From Sulfurimonas sp. (GTDB taxonomy: Bacteria > Campylobacterota > Campylobacteria > Campylobacterales > Sulfurimonadaceae), in NCBI RefSeq assembly GCF_028714975.1, contig NZ_JAQTLH010000010.1, positions 1 to 64,000 on the forward strand: 64,000 bases of DNA. The letters run 5' to 3'. Shown one piece after another: positions 21,359 through 30,515 of the stretch. Below the pieces are notes generated by a model. The model worked only from the letters and a program-made list of their open reading frames with translations. It searched no databases and was not told the origin of the DNA. Every line of letters begins with the position of its first letter. Positions within the stretch are counted from its first letter, which is position 1. Both the position numbers and the translations under genes were made by a program.

Positions 21359-22056
21359 TTTGCTTCCTTAAAACTTTTCATAAATTTTACAGCATTGCTG
21401 CCTTCGTTAAATATCAAATCTATTATGCTTACACCGTGAACAAATGGCGGATACATCTGTTCATATTCACTATAACCGCTATAATCCATCCACTCTACCT
21501 TGATATCTTCATCTTCAAACAAGCTCTCGTCAAGATAATCTTTAGCAGCGGGACCACTTAGATAGTGAGTTGCACCTGCATCTTTGCAAAGTTGTACAAG
21601 TCTTGAAGTTTGCCCCTCTATGAGATTGAAATCTTCACATTTTGAAATTTTTGTCTTTATCCCTAAAATCTCATTTATAGCAGTAATAAACTTATAGTTT
21701 ATAACACTTAGCATCTCTTCTTCTGCTACCTCTTTGTAAAGTTTTTCAAAAACAGGTGCATACTCTTTGAAGTGCTTTGCTTTTGAGTAGTTTTGAACAA
21801 TGGTTTTAAAATGTTTGCTTGCCCATAATTTATCTGTTACTTTTGTCTCATTTATCTTTTGGCTCATTGATTCAAAGCGACATGGGATTGTAAGCCAAGC
21901 AATGCCGCTAGGTGTTTTGATCTGGTTTCTATTTCGCCAGTCATTTTTTGTATACTGAACACAATCATAAATAACAAACTCATCAACCATATTTATAATA
22001 TCAAAATACCCTTTCCAAGGTATGTAGTTTGATTGTAAAATAGCTACTTTTTTCAT
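21355..22056 (-). CDS. WbqC-like family protein
   Basis: VAILQSNYIPWKGYFDIINMVDEFVIYDCVQYTKNDWRNRNQIKTPSGIAWLTIP. Confidence 0.88.
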   Translation of the reverse strand: MKKVAILQSNYIPWKGYFDIINMVDEFVIYDCVQYTKNDWRNRNQIKTPSGIAWLTIPCRFESMSQKINETKVTDKLWASKHFKTIVQNYSKAKHFKEYAPVFEKLYKEVAEEEMLSVINYKFITAINEILGIKTKISKCEDFNLIEGQTSRLVQLCKDAGATHYLSGPAAKDYLDESLFEDEDIKVEWMDYSGYSEYEQMYPPFVHGVSIIDLIFNEGSNAVKFMKSFKEAK

Positions 22057-22099
22057 TAATTGAGCCTTGTTTTGGTCGTTCTATATTTAATCAGCGCAT

Positions 22100-23017
22100 T
22101 CAATTTATTATCTCATCTACTATATAAAGAGGTCTATTTTTTACCTGATCAAAGATTTTGCCTATATATAACCCAATCGTTCCTATGATGCCAAATAGTA
22201 TCCCAAATAGAAAAAACATAGAAACCATTAAGCTTGTCCATCCCTCAACGCTGAAACCGTATGTATAATGCGCGACCGTTAAGCCTACTGCAACGAAAAA
22301 AGAGAGTACAGAGACGAGTAGCCCGAGTTGAATAATGAGTTTTAAGGGTTTGTTTGAGTGAGATATTATCGAATCTATTGCCAGATTTATCATTTTTGAG
22401 AGTGTGTATGATGATTCGCCGTAAGCTCTTGCATCATGTTCTACATCAATTTCAGTTTTTTTAAATCCCACTATTTTGACAAGCAGTAAAAAATCTCTAC
22501 TCTTTTCTTTTAACCCTTTTATGGCTTCTATAACTTTTTTTGAGTATACCCCGAAGTTCCCGATTGTATAATCATGCTCCGTATCGGTAAAATACTCTAA
22601 AGTTTTGTAAAATAGCTTAGATGAAAAAGATTTAAAAAAACTATCTTGCCTTTGGGCTCTTCTGCCGTGAACTATATCATAACCCTCTAACGCTTTTTTA
22701 TAGAGTTTTTCTATCTCTTGGGGTTTATCTTGCAAGTCGCAATCCATAACAACTACATAATTACCGCTACAGTGGTCAATTCCGGCAGTTATTGCATAAT
22801 GTTGTCCAAAATTTCTTGATAATTTGATAGCTTTTACATTTTTATCATTTTTTGCAATCTGTGACACTACTTCCCAAGAGTTTTGAGGGCAGTTGTCGTT
22901 TACAAATATGATTTCATAACTGCTGCAAATTTTTTGCAAAGTAAAAGTCACTTTTTCATAAAGTTCTTGTATAGACTCTCTACATCCGTAAATAGGCGAG
23001 ATTACACTAATTTCCAT
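22100..23017 (-). CDS. family 2 glycosyltransferase, polyprenyl-phosphate (ArnC/GtrB/DPM1-like)
   Basis: ISVISPIYGC...FVNDNCPQNSW...AIKLSRNFGQHYAITAGIDHCSGNYVVVMDCDLQDKPQEI plus two C-terminal TMs. Confidence 0.93.
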   Translation of the reverse strand: MEISVISPIYGCRESIQELYEKVTFTLQKICSSYEIIFVNDNCPQNSWEVVSQIAKNDKNVKAIKLSRNFGQHYAITAGIDHCSGNYVVVMDCDLQDKPQEIEKLYKKALEGYDIVHGRRAQRQDSFFKSFSSKLFYKTLEYFTDTEHDYTIGNFGVYSKKVIEAIKGLKEKSRDFLLLVKIVGFKKTEIDVEHDARAYGESSYTLSKMINLAIDSIISHSNKPLKLIIQLGLLVSVLSFFVAVGLTVAHYTYGFSVEGWTSLMVSMFFLFGILFGIIGTIGLYIGKIFDQVKNRPLYIVDEIIN

Positions 23018-23034
23018 AAATTTTTAACCTTTAA

Positions 23035-24594
23035 TCATTTATTAATAGGGTTTTGATCATATATATATACATTGTATCTATTAAGTTCAATTTTTTTTGT
23101 TGCCTCTGTTGAATTGTACTCTTTTGAAGCTTTTTCAAACTCTTTTATTTTTTCTTTCGGGATAAGAATAAAAGAATTTTTATCTATATATGTTTTATCG
23201 TACCAATTATTGCTTGTGAGCCATTTACCGGCTTCTCTTTTATTGTTTTCATCTTCAAGAGGTCTTATCTCTATTTTGTTATTACTTAAAACAGTAAAAA
23301 AATGTGAATGCCAATAAGGTGCATACCCTTTTGTCAACCCGTTTTGCAGTAAAGCTTGTATCACTTCTTCTCTATTTTCAATCTCTTTTTGAGATATCTC
23401 CCTCTGCAATGTATTTGAGATAGAGATATATGATAAAAGTATTGAAAAAATTAATAAAAATTTAACTCTTCTTGAGAAAAACTTCCAAACAATACCGTTT
23501 GCTATTGAAATCATCAATACAAATGGAATTATATATCTAATATTTTCTTTTGCGGCATATAAACCGTTAAAATGTAAAGATGTAATGCAATAAATTCCAA
23601 AAACTATAAAAAAAGCTATATATCCGATGCCAATAGTATATATCTCAAATGGATTTAGTGACTCTCTTCTCTTTATGGCATAAAAAAGAGGAGCAAAAAA
23701 TGCAACGGGAAAGAGCAGTGATTTTAGCATATAAGCTATACCGTTAAATGATGCAAAAGCGGTTCTCTCCCCCCAGTCGCCCCCGTAAAGATTTACAAGT
23801 CCTATAAAAGATCTCCAGATATGAGTCGGCAGTTCGTCGTATGATATTAAAAATGTCTTCTCTACCCCTATTTGCATCTGAATATGCCCGAGTATTGAGT
23901 ATCTATATGCTATGCCTAAGAGTATGCCCAGCGTAAAATAGAGAGCGATTTTTTTATATTTTATATTGATATATTGATAAAGTAAAAAAAGAGGTACAAA
24001 GAGGGCGGCTATAAAATATATAGCAAATCGGCTTGGATTTTCAGCAAAAAGACCGATAGTTAAAATAATGACAAAAAAGCCTGCAATCCAAATCTTTTTC
24101 TCTTTTTCTTCTTCTTGGCTTAAGATGTAAAAAAAATACAAATATGAAATTATTGCCGTGTAATACCAAATATAGGCACTCTCTCCAAAAACTTCCCTAG
24201 CATACATCGGCGAATAGAGAGTCGATATACCGATAAATGCTATGAGTATCCCTTTAATATCGGTGCCGATTTTTTTTAGGTATAGGTATGTTACAAAAAG
24301 TGAAAAAGCAAAAAAGCTGATAACTACGATAGTATGAACATCATATGCCTCAAATCCGAGTAAATTTAAGGGAATAGCTAAAGTATGTTTAAAAACAGTC
24401 CAAATATCACCGTTAACATACCACCAGCTATTTGGATAGTAAGAGCCTTGATTGATTATCTCTTGCGCCAATATATTTGCGATAGCCGCATCGGAGCTAA
24501 AAAAAGCTTTATATATAAAAGATTGATAGTAAAATATAAAGAAAAGATTAGTAATTAAAATTACGCTAAAAAATATCTTGGGTTTTAAATTCAT
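23035..24594 (-). CDS. multi-TM GT-C-like membrane protein
   Basis: About 10 hydrophobic segments, SSDAAIANILAQEI acidic loop after TM1 as in GT-C transferases; adjacent to the ArnC-like GT2. Confidence 0.6.
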   Translation of the reverse strand: MNLKPKIFFSVILITNLFFIFYYQSFIYKAFFSSDAAIANILAQEIINQGSYYPNSWWYVNGDIWTVFKHTLAIPLNLLGFEAYDVHTIVVISFFAFSLFVTYLYLKKIGTDIKGILIAFIGISTLYSPMYAREVFGESAYIWYYTAIISYLYFFYILSQEEEKEKKIWIAGFFVIILTIGLFAENPSRFAIYFIAALFVPLFLLYQYINIKYKKIALYFTLGILLGIAYRYSILGHIQMQIGVEKTFLISYDELPTHIWRSFIGLVNLYGGDWGERTAFASFNGIAYMLKSLLFPVAFFAPLFYAIKRRESLNPFEIYTIGIGYIAFFIVFGIYCITSLHFNGLYAAKENIRYIIPFVLMISIANGIVWKFFSRRVKFLLIFSILLSYISISNTLQREISQKEIENREEVIQALLQNGLTKGYAPYWHSHFFTVLSNNKIEIRPLEDENNKREAGKWLTSNNWYDKTYIDKNSFILIPKEKIKEFEKASKEYNSTEATKKIELNRYNVYIYDQNPINK

Positions 24595-24710
24595 ATTTGT
24601 AACTCTTTTGATTTGTAATTTTTATAAAATTATCTAATAATAATGACACTATGCATAAAATCAGCTAAATTTTGATGATAGATAGGTTAAAATTTTTGAT
24701 TTGAGTGTGT

Positions 24711-26621
24711 CTAAATCCTCTTTAAAAAAATAACGCCTAGAGCAGGAAGTGTGAGAAGGAGTCTGTTTTTTCTTCCATGCTGCTCTTTTGCTATAGTTTT
24801 TAACGGCTCCGTATTTGTTGCACCCCATCCCTCAAACTCTTTTGATTGGGAGTTGAAAATCTCTTTATATGTACCTTTTTTGGAAATACCTATGGGATAA
24901 TTCTCTCTTTGGCAGTCAGAAAAATTGCAGATAACTATGATTGGTTCATCTCTATCATCTCCTTTTCGTATAAAAGTTATAACATTTGACTCATAGTCCT
25001 TCTCATCTATCCACTCAAAACCATGTACATCGGTATCAAATCTATGAAGTGAAGGCTCCTCTTTGTATAACCTATTTAGCTCTTTTATGAGTTTTTGTAC
25101 TCCTTGATGCATAGGAAACTCTAAAACATTCCAATCAAGGCTTTTTTCATAGTTCCACTCGGAAAATTGCGCTATCTCACAGCCCATAAAGAGAAGTTTT
25201 TTACCCGGATGGGCTATCATAAAGCTGTATAACGCTCTTAGATTTGCAAACTTTTGGTTGTAATCTCCCGCCATTTTATTGATAAGAGAGCCTTTCATAT
25301 GTACGACTTCATCGTGACTAAGCGGTAGTATGTAGTTTTCGTTATACATGTAGACAAAACTAAATGTAAGTTCATGGTGATGATGTTTTCGTGCTACGGG
25401 GTCATTTTTCATATACTTTAGAGTATCGTGCATCCAGCCCATATTCCACTTAAACCCAAATCCAAGTCCGCCTACATCTACCGGGGCACTCACCAGCGGG
25501 TATGCCGTAGACTCCTCTGCAAACATCATAATATCATCAAAAGCGCCGTAAAGAGAAGTGTTAAGATCCCTTAAAAATTGGATAGCTCCGAGGTTTTCAT
25601 TCCCGCCAAATTTGTTTGGTATCCATTCACCCTCTTCTCTTGCGTAGTTTAGATATAGCATAGAAGATACGGCATCAACGCGTATGCCGTCAAGATGATA
25701 CTTCTCTAACCAAAACATTGCAGAACTTATGAGAAATGATCTTACTTCATCTCTATCGTAGTTAAATATGGCGCTTCCCCACTCCGGATGGTACCCCTGT
25801 CTTGGGTCTTTATGCTCATATAGGCAGCTTCCGTCAAAATTCATAAGAGCGTGTCCGTCCATTACAAAATGAGATGGCACCCAATCCAAAATAACGCCGA
25901 TACCTGCTTGATGCATAATGTCTACAAACTCCATAAACTCATCGGGATTTCCGTATCTGGCAGTCGGAGCAAAATAACCGCTTACCTGATAACCCCAAGA
26001 GCCCTCAAACGGGTACTCGGTTATGGGGAGCAGCTCCACATGCGTAAAGTTCATCTCAATTAGGTACTTTGAGAGTTCATGCGCGGCTTTTGTGTATGTC
26101 AAAAATCTATTCTCTTCTTCAGCCCTTCTCCAAGAGCCTAAATGAACCTCATATATGGAAATCGGCGATGTGTGAGAGTTATGCTTTTTTCGCTCATGCA
26201 TCCAAGATTTATCTTGCCACTTATAAGAGTTTAGTGAGTAAATCTTTGATGCGGAAGCGGGAGCCACTTCGGCGTAAAATGCAAAAGGATCTGCTTTGTC
26301 GGGATTTGCATTATGTTCGCTTGTATGAATATGATATTTGTAGGTCATTCCGACATCAATACCCTCGATAAACCCCTCCCAGATTCCCGACTCATCATCT
26401 CTCTTTTTTAGGTGATGTGAGTTTATATCGTAACTGTTAAAATCCCCTCTTACCGACACATGAGTTGCATTTGGAGCCCAAAGCGCAAAATATACGCCGT
26501 GTTTGCCCTCTCTATGCATCAAGTGAGCGCCAAAGTGGTTATAAAGCTTTGTATGCTTCCCCTCTCTAAAGAGATAAACATCATATTCGCTAAATCTGCT
26601 TACATCATAAAAAACACTCAT
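24711..26621 (-). CDS. glgB: 1,4-alpha-glucan branching enzyme (GH13)
   Basis: VYFALWAPNATHVSVRGDFN, YEVHLGSWRR, HVELLPITEYPFEGSWGYQVSGYFAPTARYG, LDGIRVDAVSSMLYLNY, FAEESTAYP, LPLSHDEVVH. Confidence 0.97.
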   Translation of the reverse strand: MSVFYDVSRFSEYDVYLFREGKHTKLYNHFGAHLMHREGKHGVYFALWAPNATHVSVRGDFNSYDINSHHLKKRDDESGIWEGFIEGIDVGMTYKYHIHTSEHNANPDKADPFAFYAEVAPASASKIYSLNSYKWQDKSWMHERKKHNSHTSPISIYEVHLGSWRRAEEENRFLTYTKAAHELSKYLIEMNFTHVELLPITEYPFEGSWGYQVSGYFAPTARYGNPDEFMEFVDIMHQAGIGVILDWVPSHFVMDGHALMNFDGSCLYEHKDPRQGYHPEWGSAIFNYDRDEVRSFLISSAMFWLEKYHLDGIRVDAVSSMLYLNYAREEGEWIPNKFGGNENLGAIQFLRDLNTSLYGAFDDIMMFAEESTAYPLVSAPVDVGGLGFGFKWNMGWMHDTLKYMKNDPVARKHHHHELTFSFVYMYNENYILPLSHDEVVHMKGSLINKMAGDYNQKFANLRALYSFMIAHPGKKLLFMGCEIAQFSEWNYEKSLDWNVLEFPMHQGVQKLIKELNRLYKEEPSLHRFDTDVHGFEWIDEKDYESNVITFIRKGDDRDEPIIVICNFSDCQRENYPIGISKKGTYKEIFNSQSKEFEGWGATNTEPLKTIAKEQHGRKNRLLLTLPALGVIFLKRI

Positions 26622-26650
26622 TTGGTTTTCCTCTTATTCGTATTAAATCT

Positions 26651-26731
26651 CGAAAAGCAAGCTTTTCGTAGCTTTAGGGGATTGCAAAGGACTTTAGTCC
26701 TTGCCTCTAAATGGGCTTTGCTCATTTAGAG
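26651..26731. repeat. three consecutive hairpins in the glgA-glgB gap
   Basis: cgaaaagc-aa-gcttttcg (26651-26668); aaggact-tt-agtcctt (26687-26702); ctctaaatgggc-ttt-gctcatttagag (26705-26731). Confidence 0.7.
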
Positions 26732-26738
26732 TATAACA

Positions 26739-28226
26739 CTAATATTGAAGCCTTGAGACTCTTTTTTTATATATCGCATATCTGTAAACATCGTCGTATG
26801 ATTTTGCCGCATCATCCCATCCAAAGTGCATACTCATGGCTCTTTTTTGCATCTTTTTAAATGCTTTTGGACTATTGTAGTAGGTTTGGACTGCCCACAT
26901 TATAGTATTGTAAAGCGCGTGAGGTGAGGCGTGTTCAAACTTAAAACCGACTCCGCTCTCTGCCGCCTCGTCAAAATTCTCTATAGTATCGTCAAGCCCT
27001 CCTGTTTTACGAACAATCGGAAGAGTACCGTAAGCAAGCGAGTATATCTGGTTAAGTCCGCAAGGTTCAAATAGTGATGGCATCAAAAAGAGATCGGATC
27101 CCGCTTCTATCTTATGCGCCAAATCATCGCTATACCCGACATGAATGGCAAATTTTGAGCCGTTACGAGAGGCTATGTGGCTAAAATAGCTCTCAGCCCA
27201 TTTCTCTCCCGTTCCAAGCATAACTATCTGCACATCGTGACCGAGCACCCACTCGATAATCTCGGCTATCAGCTCTATCCCTTTTTGTTTTGCAAATCTA
27301 CCCACAAAACCGATAAGTACGACATCGTCTCTTTGTTCAAGGTTGAAATGTTTTTGAATATCTCTTTTGCAAAGGAGTTTTCCTTTCATATCTTTAGCAC
27401 TGTATTTTGAAGCGATTTTATCATCATACTTTGGACTCCACTCGCTGTAATCAACACCGTTTAAAATCCCAAATAGTTTATACGAATGAGCTCTTATATG
27501 ATTTTCCAACCCAAATCCAAACTCGCTTGTTTTTATCTCGTTTGCATATTTTTTGGAGACCGTAGTTACCGCATCGGCGTATGCAATGCCCCCTTTTAGC
27601 ATATTTATATATCCAACGCTTTCATACGCTTCGGGATTAAAATGTTCCCATCCACACTCTAAAATATCCATCGCACCTTTAAAAACAGTTCCTTGATGCT
27701 CTAAGTTGTGAAGCGTTAAAACGGTAGCGACATCACCGAAATCGTGCGCAAATCTGCTCTTTGCCAAAAGCGGAACCGCTGCCGTGTGCCAATCGTTCGC
27801 ATGGATGATGTCGGGTTTAAAATTTATCATTTTGCAAAGCGAGAAAACAGATTTACAAAAGAAGATAAAGCGGTTATCGTTATCCGTGTAGGCTTCGCCG
27901 TAATGGTCGTACAATCCGCCTCTTCCGAAAAACTCCTCGTAATCTATAAAGTAGATTAAAACATCGCTGTTTGGAAGTTTTGAGCTATAAACTCCCGCCC
28001 AAAGTTCTCCCATATAGCCCATCGGCACGCCTAAAGAACCCTCTATATGCGTTAGTTTTGCCTTGTCTATCGCATAGTATCTCGGCATCACGACTATGAC
28101 ATTGTGTCCCATCTCCCTAAGAGCCTTTGGAAGCGAGAGAGCAACATCGGCTAAACCGCCTGTTTTTGCAAAAGGTGCGACCTCTGAGGCTACAAATAAG
28201 ATATTTAAACTCTTTTTAATCATCAA
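26739..28226 (-). CDS. glgA: glycogen synthase (GT5), paralog 1
   Basis: NILFVASEVAPFAKTGGLADVALSLPKALREMGHNVIVVMPRY, DIIHANDWHTA, GFVGRFAKQKGIELIAEI, LMPSLFEPCGLNQIYSLAYGTLPIVRKTGGL. Confidence 0.96.
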   Translation of the reverse strand: MMIKKSLNILFVASEVAPFAKTGGLADVALSLPKALREMGHNVIVVMPRYYAIDKAKLTHIEGSLGVPMGYMGELWAGVYSSKLPNSDVLIYFIDYEEFFGRGGLYDHYGEAYTDNDNRFIFFCKSVFSLCKMINFKPDIIHANDWHTAAVPLLAKSRFAHDFGDVATVLTLHNLEHQGTVFKGAMDILECGWEHFNPEAYESVGYINMLKGGIAYADAVTTVSKKYANEIKTSEFGFGLENHIRAHSYKLFGILNGVDYSEWSPKYDDKIASKYSAKDMKGKLLCKRDIQKHFNLEQRDDVVLIGFVGRFAKQKGIELIAEIIEWVLGHDVQIVMLGTGEKWAESYFSHIASRNGSKFAIHVGYSDDLAHKIEAGSDLFLMPSLFEPCGLNQIYSLAYGTLPIVRKTGGLDDTIENFDEAAESGVGFKFEHASPHALYNTIMWAVQTYYNSPKAFKKMQKRAMSMHFGWDDAAKSYDDVYRYAIYKKRVSRLQY

Positions 28227-29049
28227 AATCCTTTAGTAGAAGTGCGCCGCCAAGTGAGGCGTTTTGCAGTCTGCTTTTGCAAATCTTTACACCTTCAAGA
28301 CTATTTGAGAGAGCATAATCTTTGATATTTTTTAATATAAACTCTTCCAGATAAGGATTTGCTTCTATTATTCCGCCTCCTAAAACCAAAACTTGCGGAT
28401 TAAAAAGCGTGAGTGTTGTTCCTGCGGCAACTAAGAGTGCTTCTTGAAACAGTTCTACTATTTCTATCTCGCCTGCACGCTCAAGCTCTTTTAATGTAGT
28501 GCCGCATGACACTCTTTTATGCTCTATCTGTTTTGCAATGCCAGAACCTGAGGCGTAAAGCTCTAAGCAGTTGTCTCGGGAGCATCCGCATTTAAGGGGA
28601 GTTTTTTTGTAAGGAATATGTCCTATCTCGGTTGCGACATTTTTAAAACCCTTTATAACTCTTCCGCCATCCATAGCTCCAAGACCAAGCCCCGTTCCGA
28701 CATATAGCGCACAGATATTTTGAACTCCAAACTCTTTTGCCTCAGCCAAAACGGCACAATTGAGATCATTTTCTATTTTAAGCGTCACACCGTATTTTGA
28801 CTCGACTCTCTCTCTTATATTATGCTCATCTACTAAGATATTTGGTGCCGAGATGATTCTGCCGTCCTCTACCTGCCCCGCAAAAGAGATACCGATAGTT
28901 TTTATCTCTCTATATTTAGCCAATAAAGTCTCTATCCACGAATAAAGCCCAATACTGCCGCTTTTTGCCTCTGTGGCGGCAATAAAATTGTCATTATGCC
29001 AAATTTGCGCTCTTAGATTTGTTCCGCCGGCATCTATCGCGAGATTCAA
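28216..29049 (-). CDS. ROK-family sugar kinase (probable glucokinase)
   Basis: LAIDAGGTNLRAQIW, ENDLNCAVLAEAKEFG, YVGTGLGLGAMDGGRVIKG, EIGHIPYKKTPLKCGCSRDNCLELYASG. Confidence 0.92.
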   Translation of the reverse strand: MNLAIDAGGTNLRAQIWHNDNFIAATEAKSGSIGLYSWIETLLAKYREIKTIGISFAGQVEDGRIISAPNILVDEHNIRERVESKYGVTLKIENDLNCAVLAEAKEFGVQNICALYVGTGLGLGAMDGGRVIKGFKNVATEIGHIPYKKTPLKCGCSRDNCLELYASGSGIAKQIEHKRVSCGTTLKELERAGEIEIVELFQEALLVAAGTTLTLFNPQVLVLGGGIIEANPYLEEFILKNIKDYALSNSLEGVKICKSRLQNASLGGALLLKDFDD

Positions 29050-30443
29050 GAGAGTACCTTTTTATAAAGTGCATAGTAAGTAGCGGCACTCTTTTCAAAG
29101 GAGAAATCACACTTCATATTAAAAGATATAAATTCATTAAATCTTTTTTCATCTTTTTTAAGTTTTAACGCTCTTTTTACAGCTAAAAGAAGTGCTTTTT
29201 TAGTCGGCTGCGAAAAGACGATACCTCTTGCGCACTTCGTCTTTTTCTCATGTACGCTGTCTTTTAGACCGCCGACTCCATGGACGATAGGGATAGTTCC
29301 GTATCTTGCGGCTATCATCTGATTTAGCCCGCAAGGCTCAAAGAGTGAGGGCATAAGTAAAAAGTCACCTGATGCGTAGATGCGGTGAGAGAGAGCCTCG
29401 TCATAACCCGATAAAAGCTTAAAATTTTTATATTTTTGCGCATAAGGCTCCAAAGCCTGCTTGTATCCGTCTGCCCCATTGGCAAGAAGTAAAAAATTTA
29501 TATCCTCTTTTAAAAAATCATCAAGCGACTCTATGAGGATATCAAACCCTTTTTGATGCACTAGACGACTAACCATTATAAAAAGCGGTTTTTTAACATC
29601 TTTTAAACCAACCTCTTTTTGAAGCTCTTTTTTGTTTTCATACTTTTTTTGGAGTGTTTCGTAACTGTAAGCGTGATAGAGTGCAGCATCGTTTTGAGGA
29701 TTAAAAACAGTTTCGTCTATACCGTTTAGGATACCCTTAAGTTTTCCTTTGTATGCTTCTAAAAGTCCCTCTAAACCGCAGCCGAACTCTTTTGTTAATA
29801 TCTCTTTGGCATAGGTTGGACTCACCGTAGTTACAGCGTCACCGTAGATAATCCCCGCTTTTAGAAAGTTTATATTTCCATAAAACTCCAAAGCATCCAT
29901 ATGAAAATATTTATCTTCCAGCCCGAGTCTGCCGAGTGAGCTTTTGTCAAAAATTCCCTGATATGCCAAGTTGTGAATAGTAAAGAGTGTTTTTATATTT
30001 GATTTTGCTCTTTTTACAAAAAGCGGCACTAACGCACTATGCCAATCATTTGCGTGAATAATATCTACTTTAAGGATTGCGGCTAACTCTACGACTGATA
30101 CACAAAAGATACCGAAGCGGATGTCGTTGTTTGTATATTCGCCTCTCTCATCACCGTACATAAATTTTGTAGAGCTTAAAATCGAAGAGTTTATAAAGTA
30201 TGTTTTTACACTCTGTGTCGTTGCTTCGTATATATCTATTTTATACTCTATGCCGCCTAAAGTAACGCTAAACTTTATACTTGATTTTTGATAAGATTTT
30301 TTATCCATAAAAGCGTAAAGCGGCATAACGCTAAACACCTCTGTATGCTTGCTTAAAGCTTGTGCGAGAGAGTGTCCGACATCAGCCAGCCCTCCGCTTT
30401 TTGCATATCCGTAAATCTCACTCGCACAAAAAAGCACTCTCAT
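29046..30443 (-). CDS. glgA: glycogen synthase (GT5), paralog 2
   Basis: VLFCASEIYGYAKSGGLADVGHSLAQAL, DIIHANDWHSALVPLFV, FIMVSRLVHQKGFDIL, LMPSLFEPCGLNQMIAARYGTIPIVHGVGGL. Confidence 0.94.
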   Translation of the reverse strand: MRVLFCASEIYGYAKSGGLADVGHSLAQALSKHTEVFSVMPLYAFMDKKSYQKSSIKFSVTLGGIEYKIDIYEATTQSVKTYFINSSILSSTKFMYGDERGEYTNNDIRFGIFCVSVVELAAILKVDIIHANDWHSALVPLFVKRAKSNIKTLFTIHNLAYQGIFDKSSLGRLGLEDKYFHMDALEFYGNINFLKAGIIYGDAVTTVSPTYAKEILTKEFGCGLEGLLEAYKGKLKGILNGIDETVFNPQNDAALYHAYSYETLQKKYENKKELQKEVGLKDVKKPLFIMVSRLVHQKGFDILIESLDDFLKEDINFLLLANGADGYKQALEPYAQKYKNFKLLSGYDEALSHRIYASGDFLLMPSLFEPCGLNQMIAARYGTIPIVHGVGGLKDSVHEKKTKCARGIVFSQPTKKALLLAVKRALKLKKDEKRFNEFISFNMKCDFSFEKSAATYYALYKKVLS

Positions 30444-30515
30444 TTTTTATCCTTTACGCAGTAGATTTTAGCAGTTTTTTTGACTTTTTTATGAAAAGCA
30501 TTAAATATAAACAAA

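Noticed and set aside
26460-26729. Plus-strand ORF over the glgA-glgB gap
   Set aside because: Its 3' half is simply the hairpin cluster and its 5' half is antisense glgB; no coding signal.
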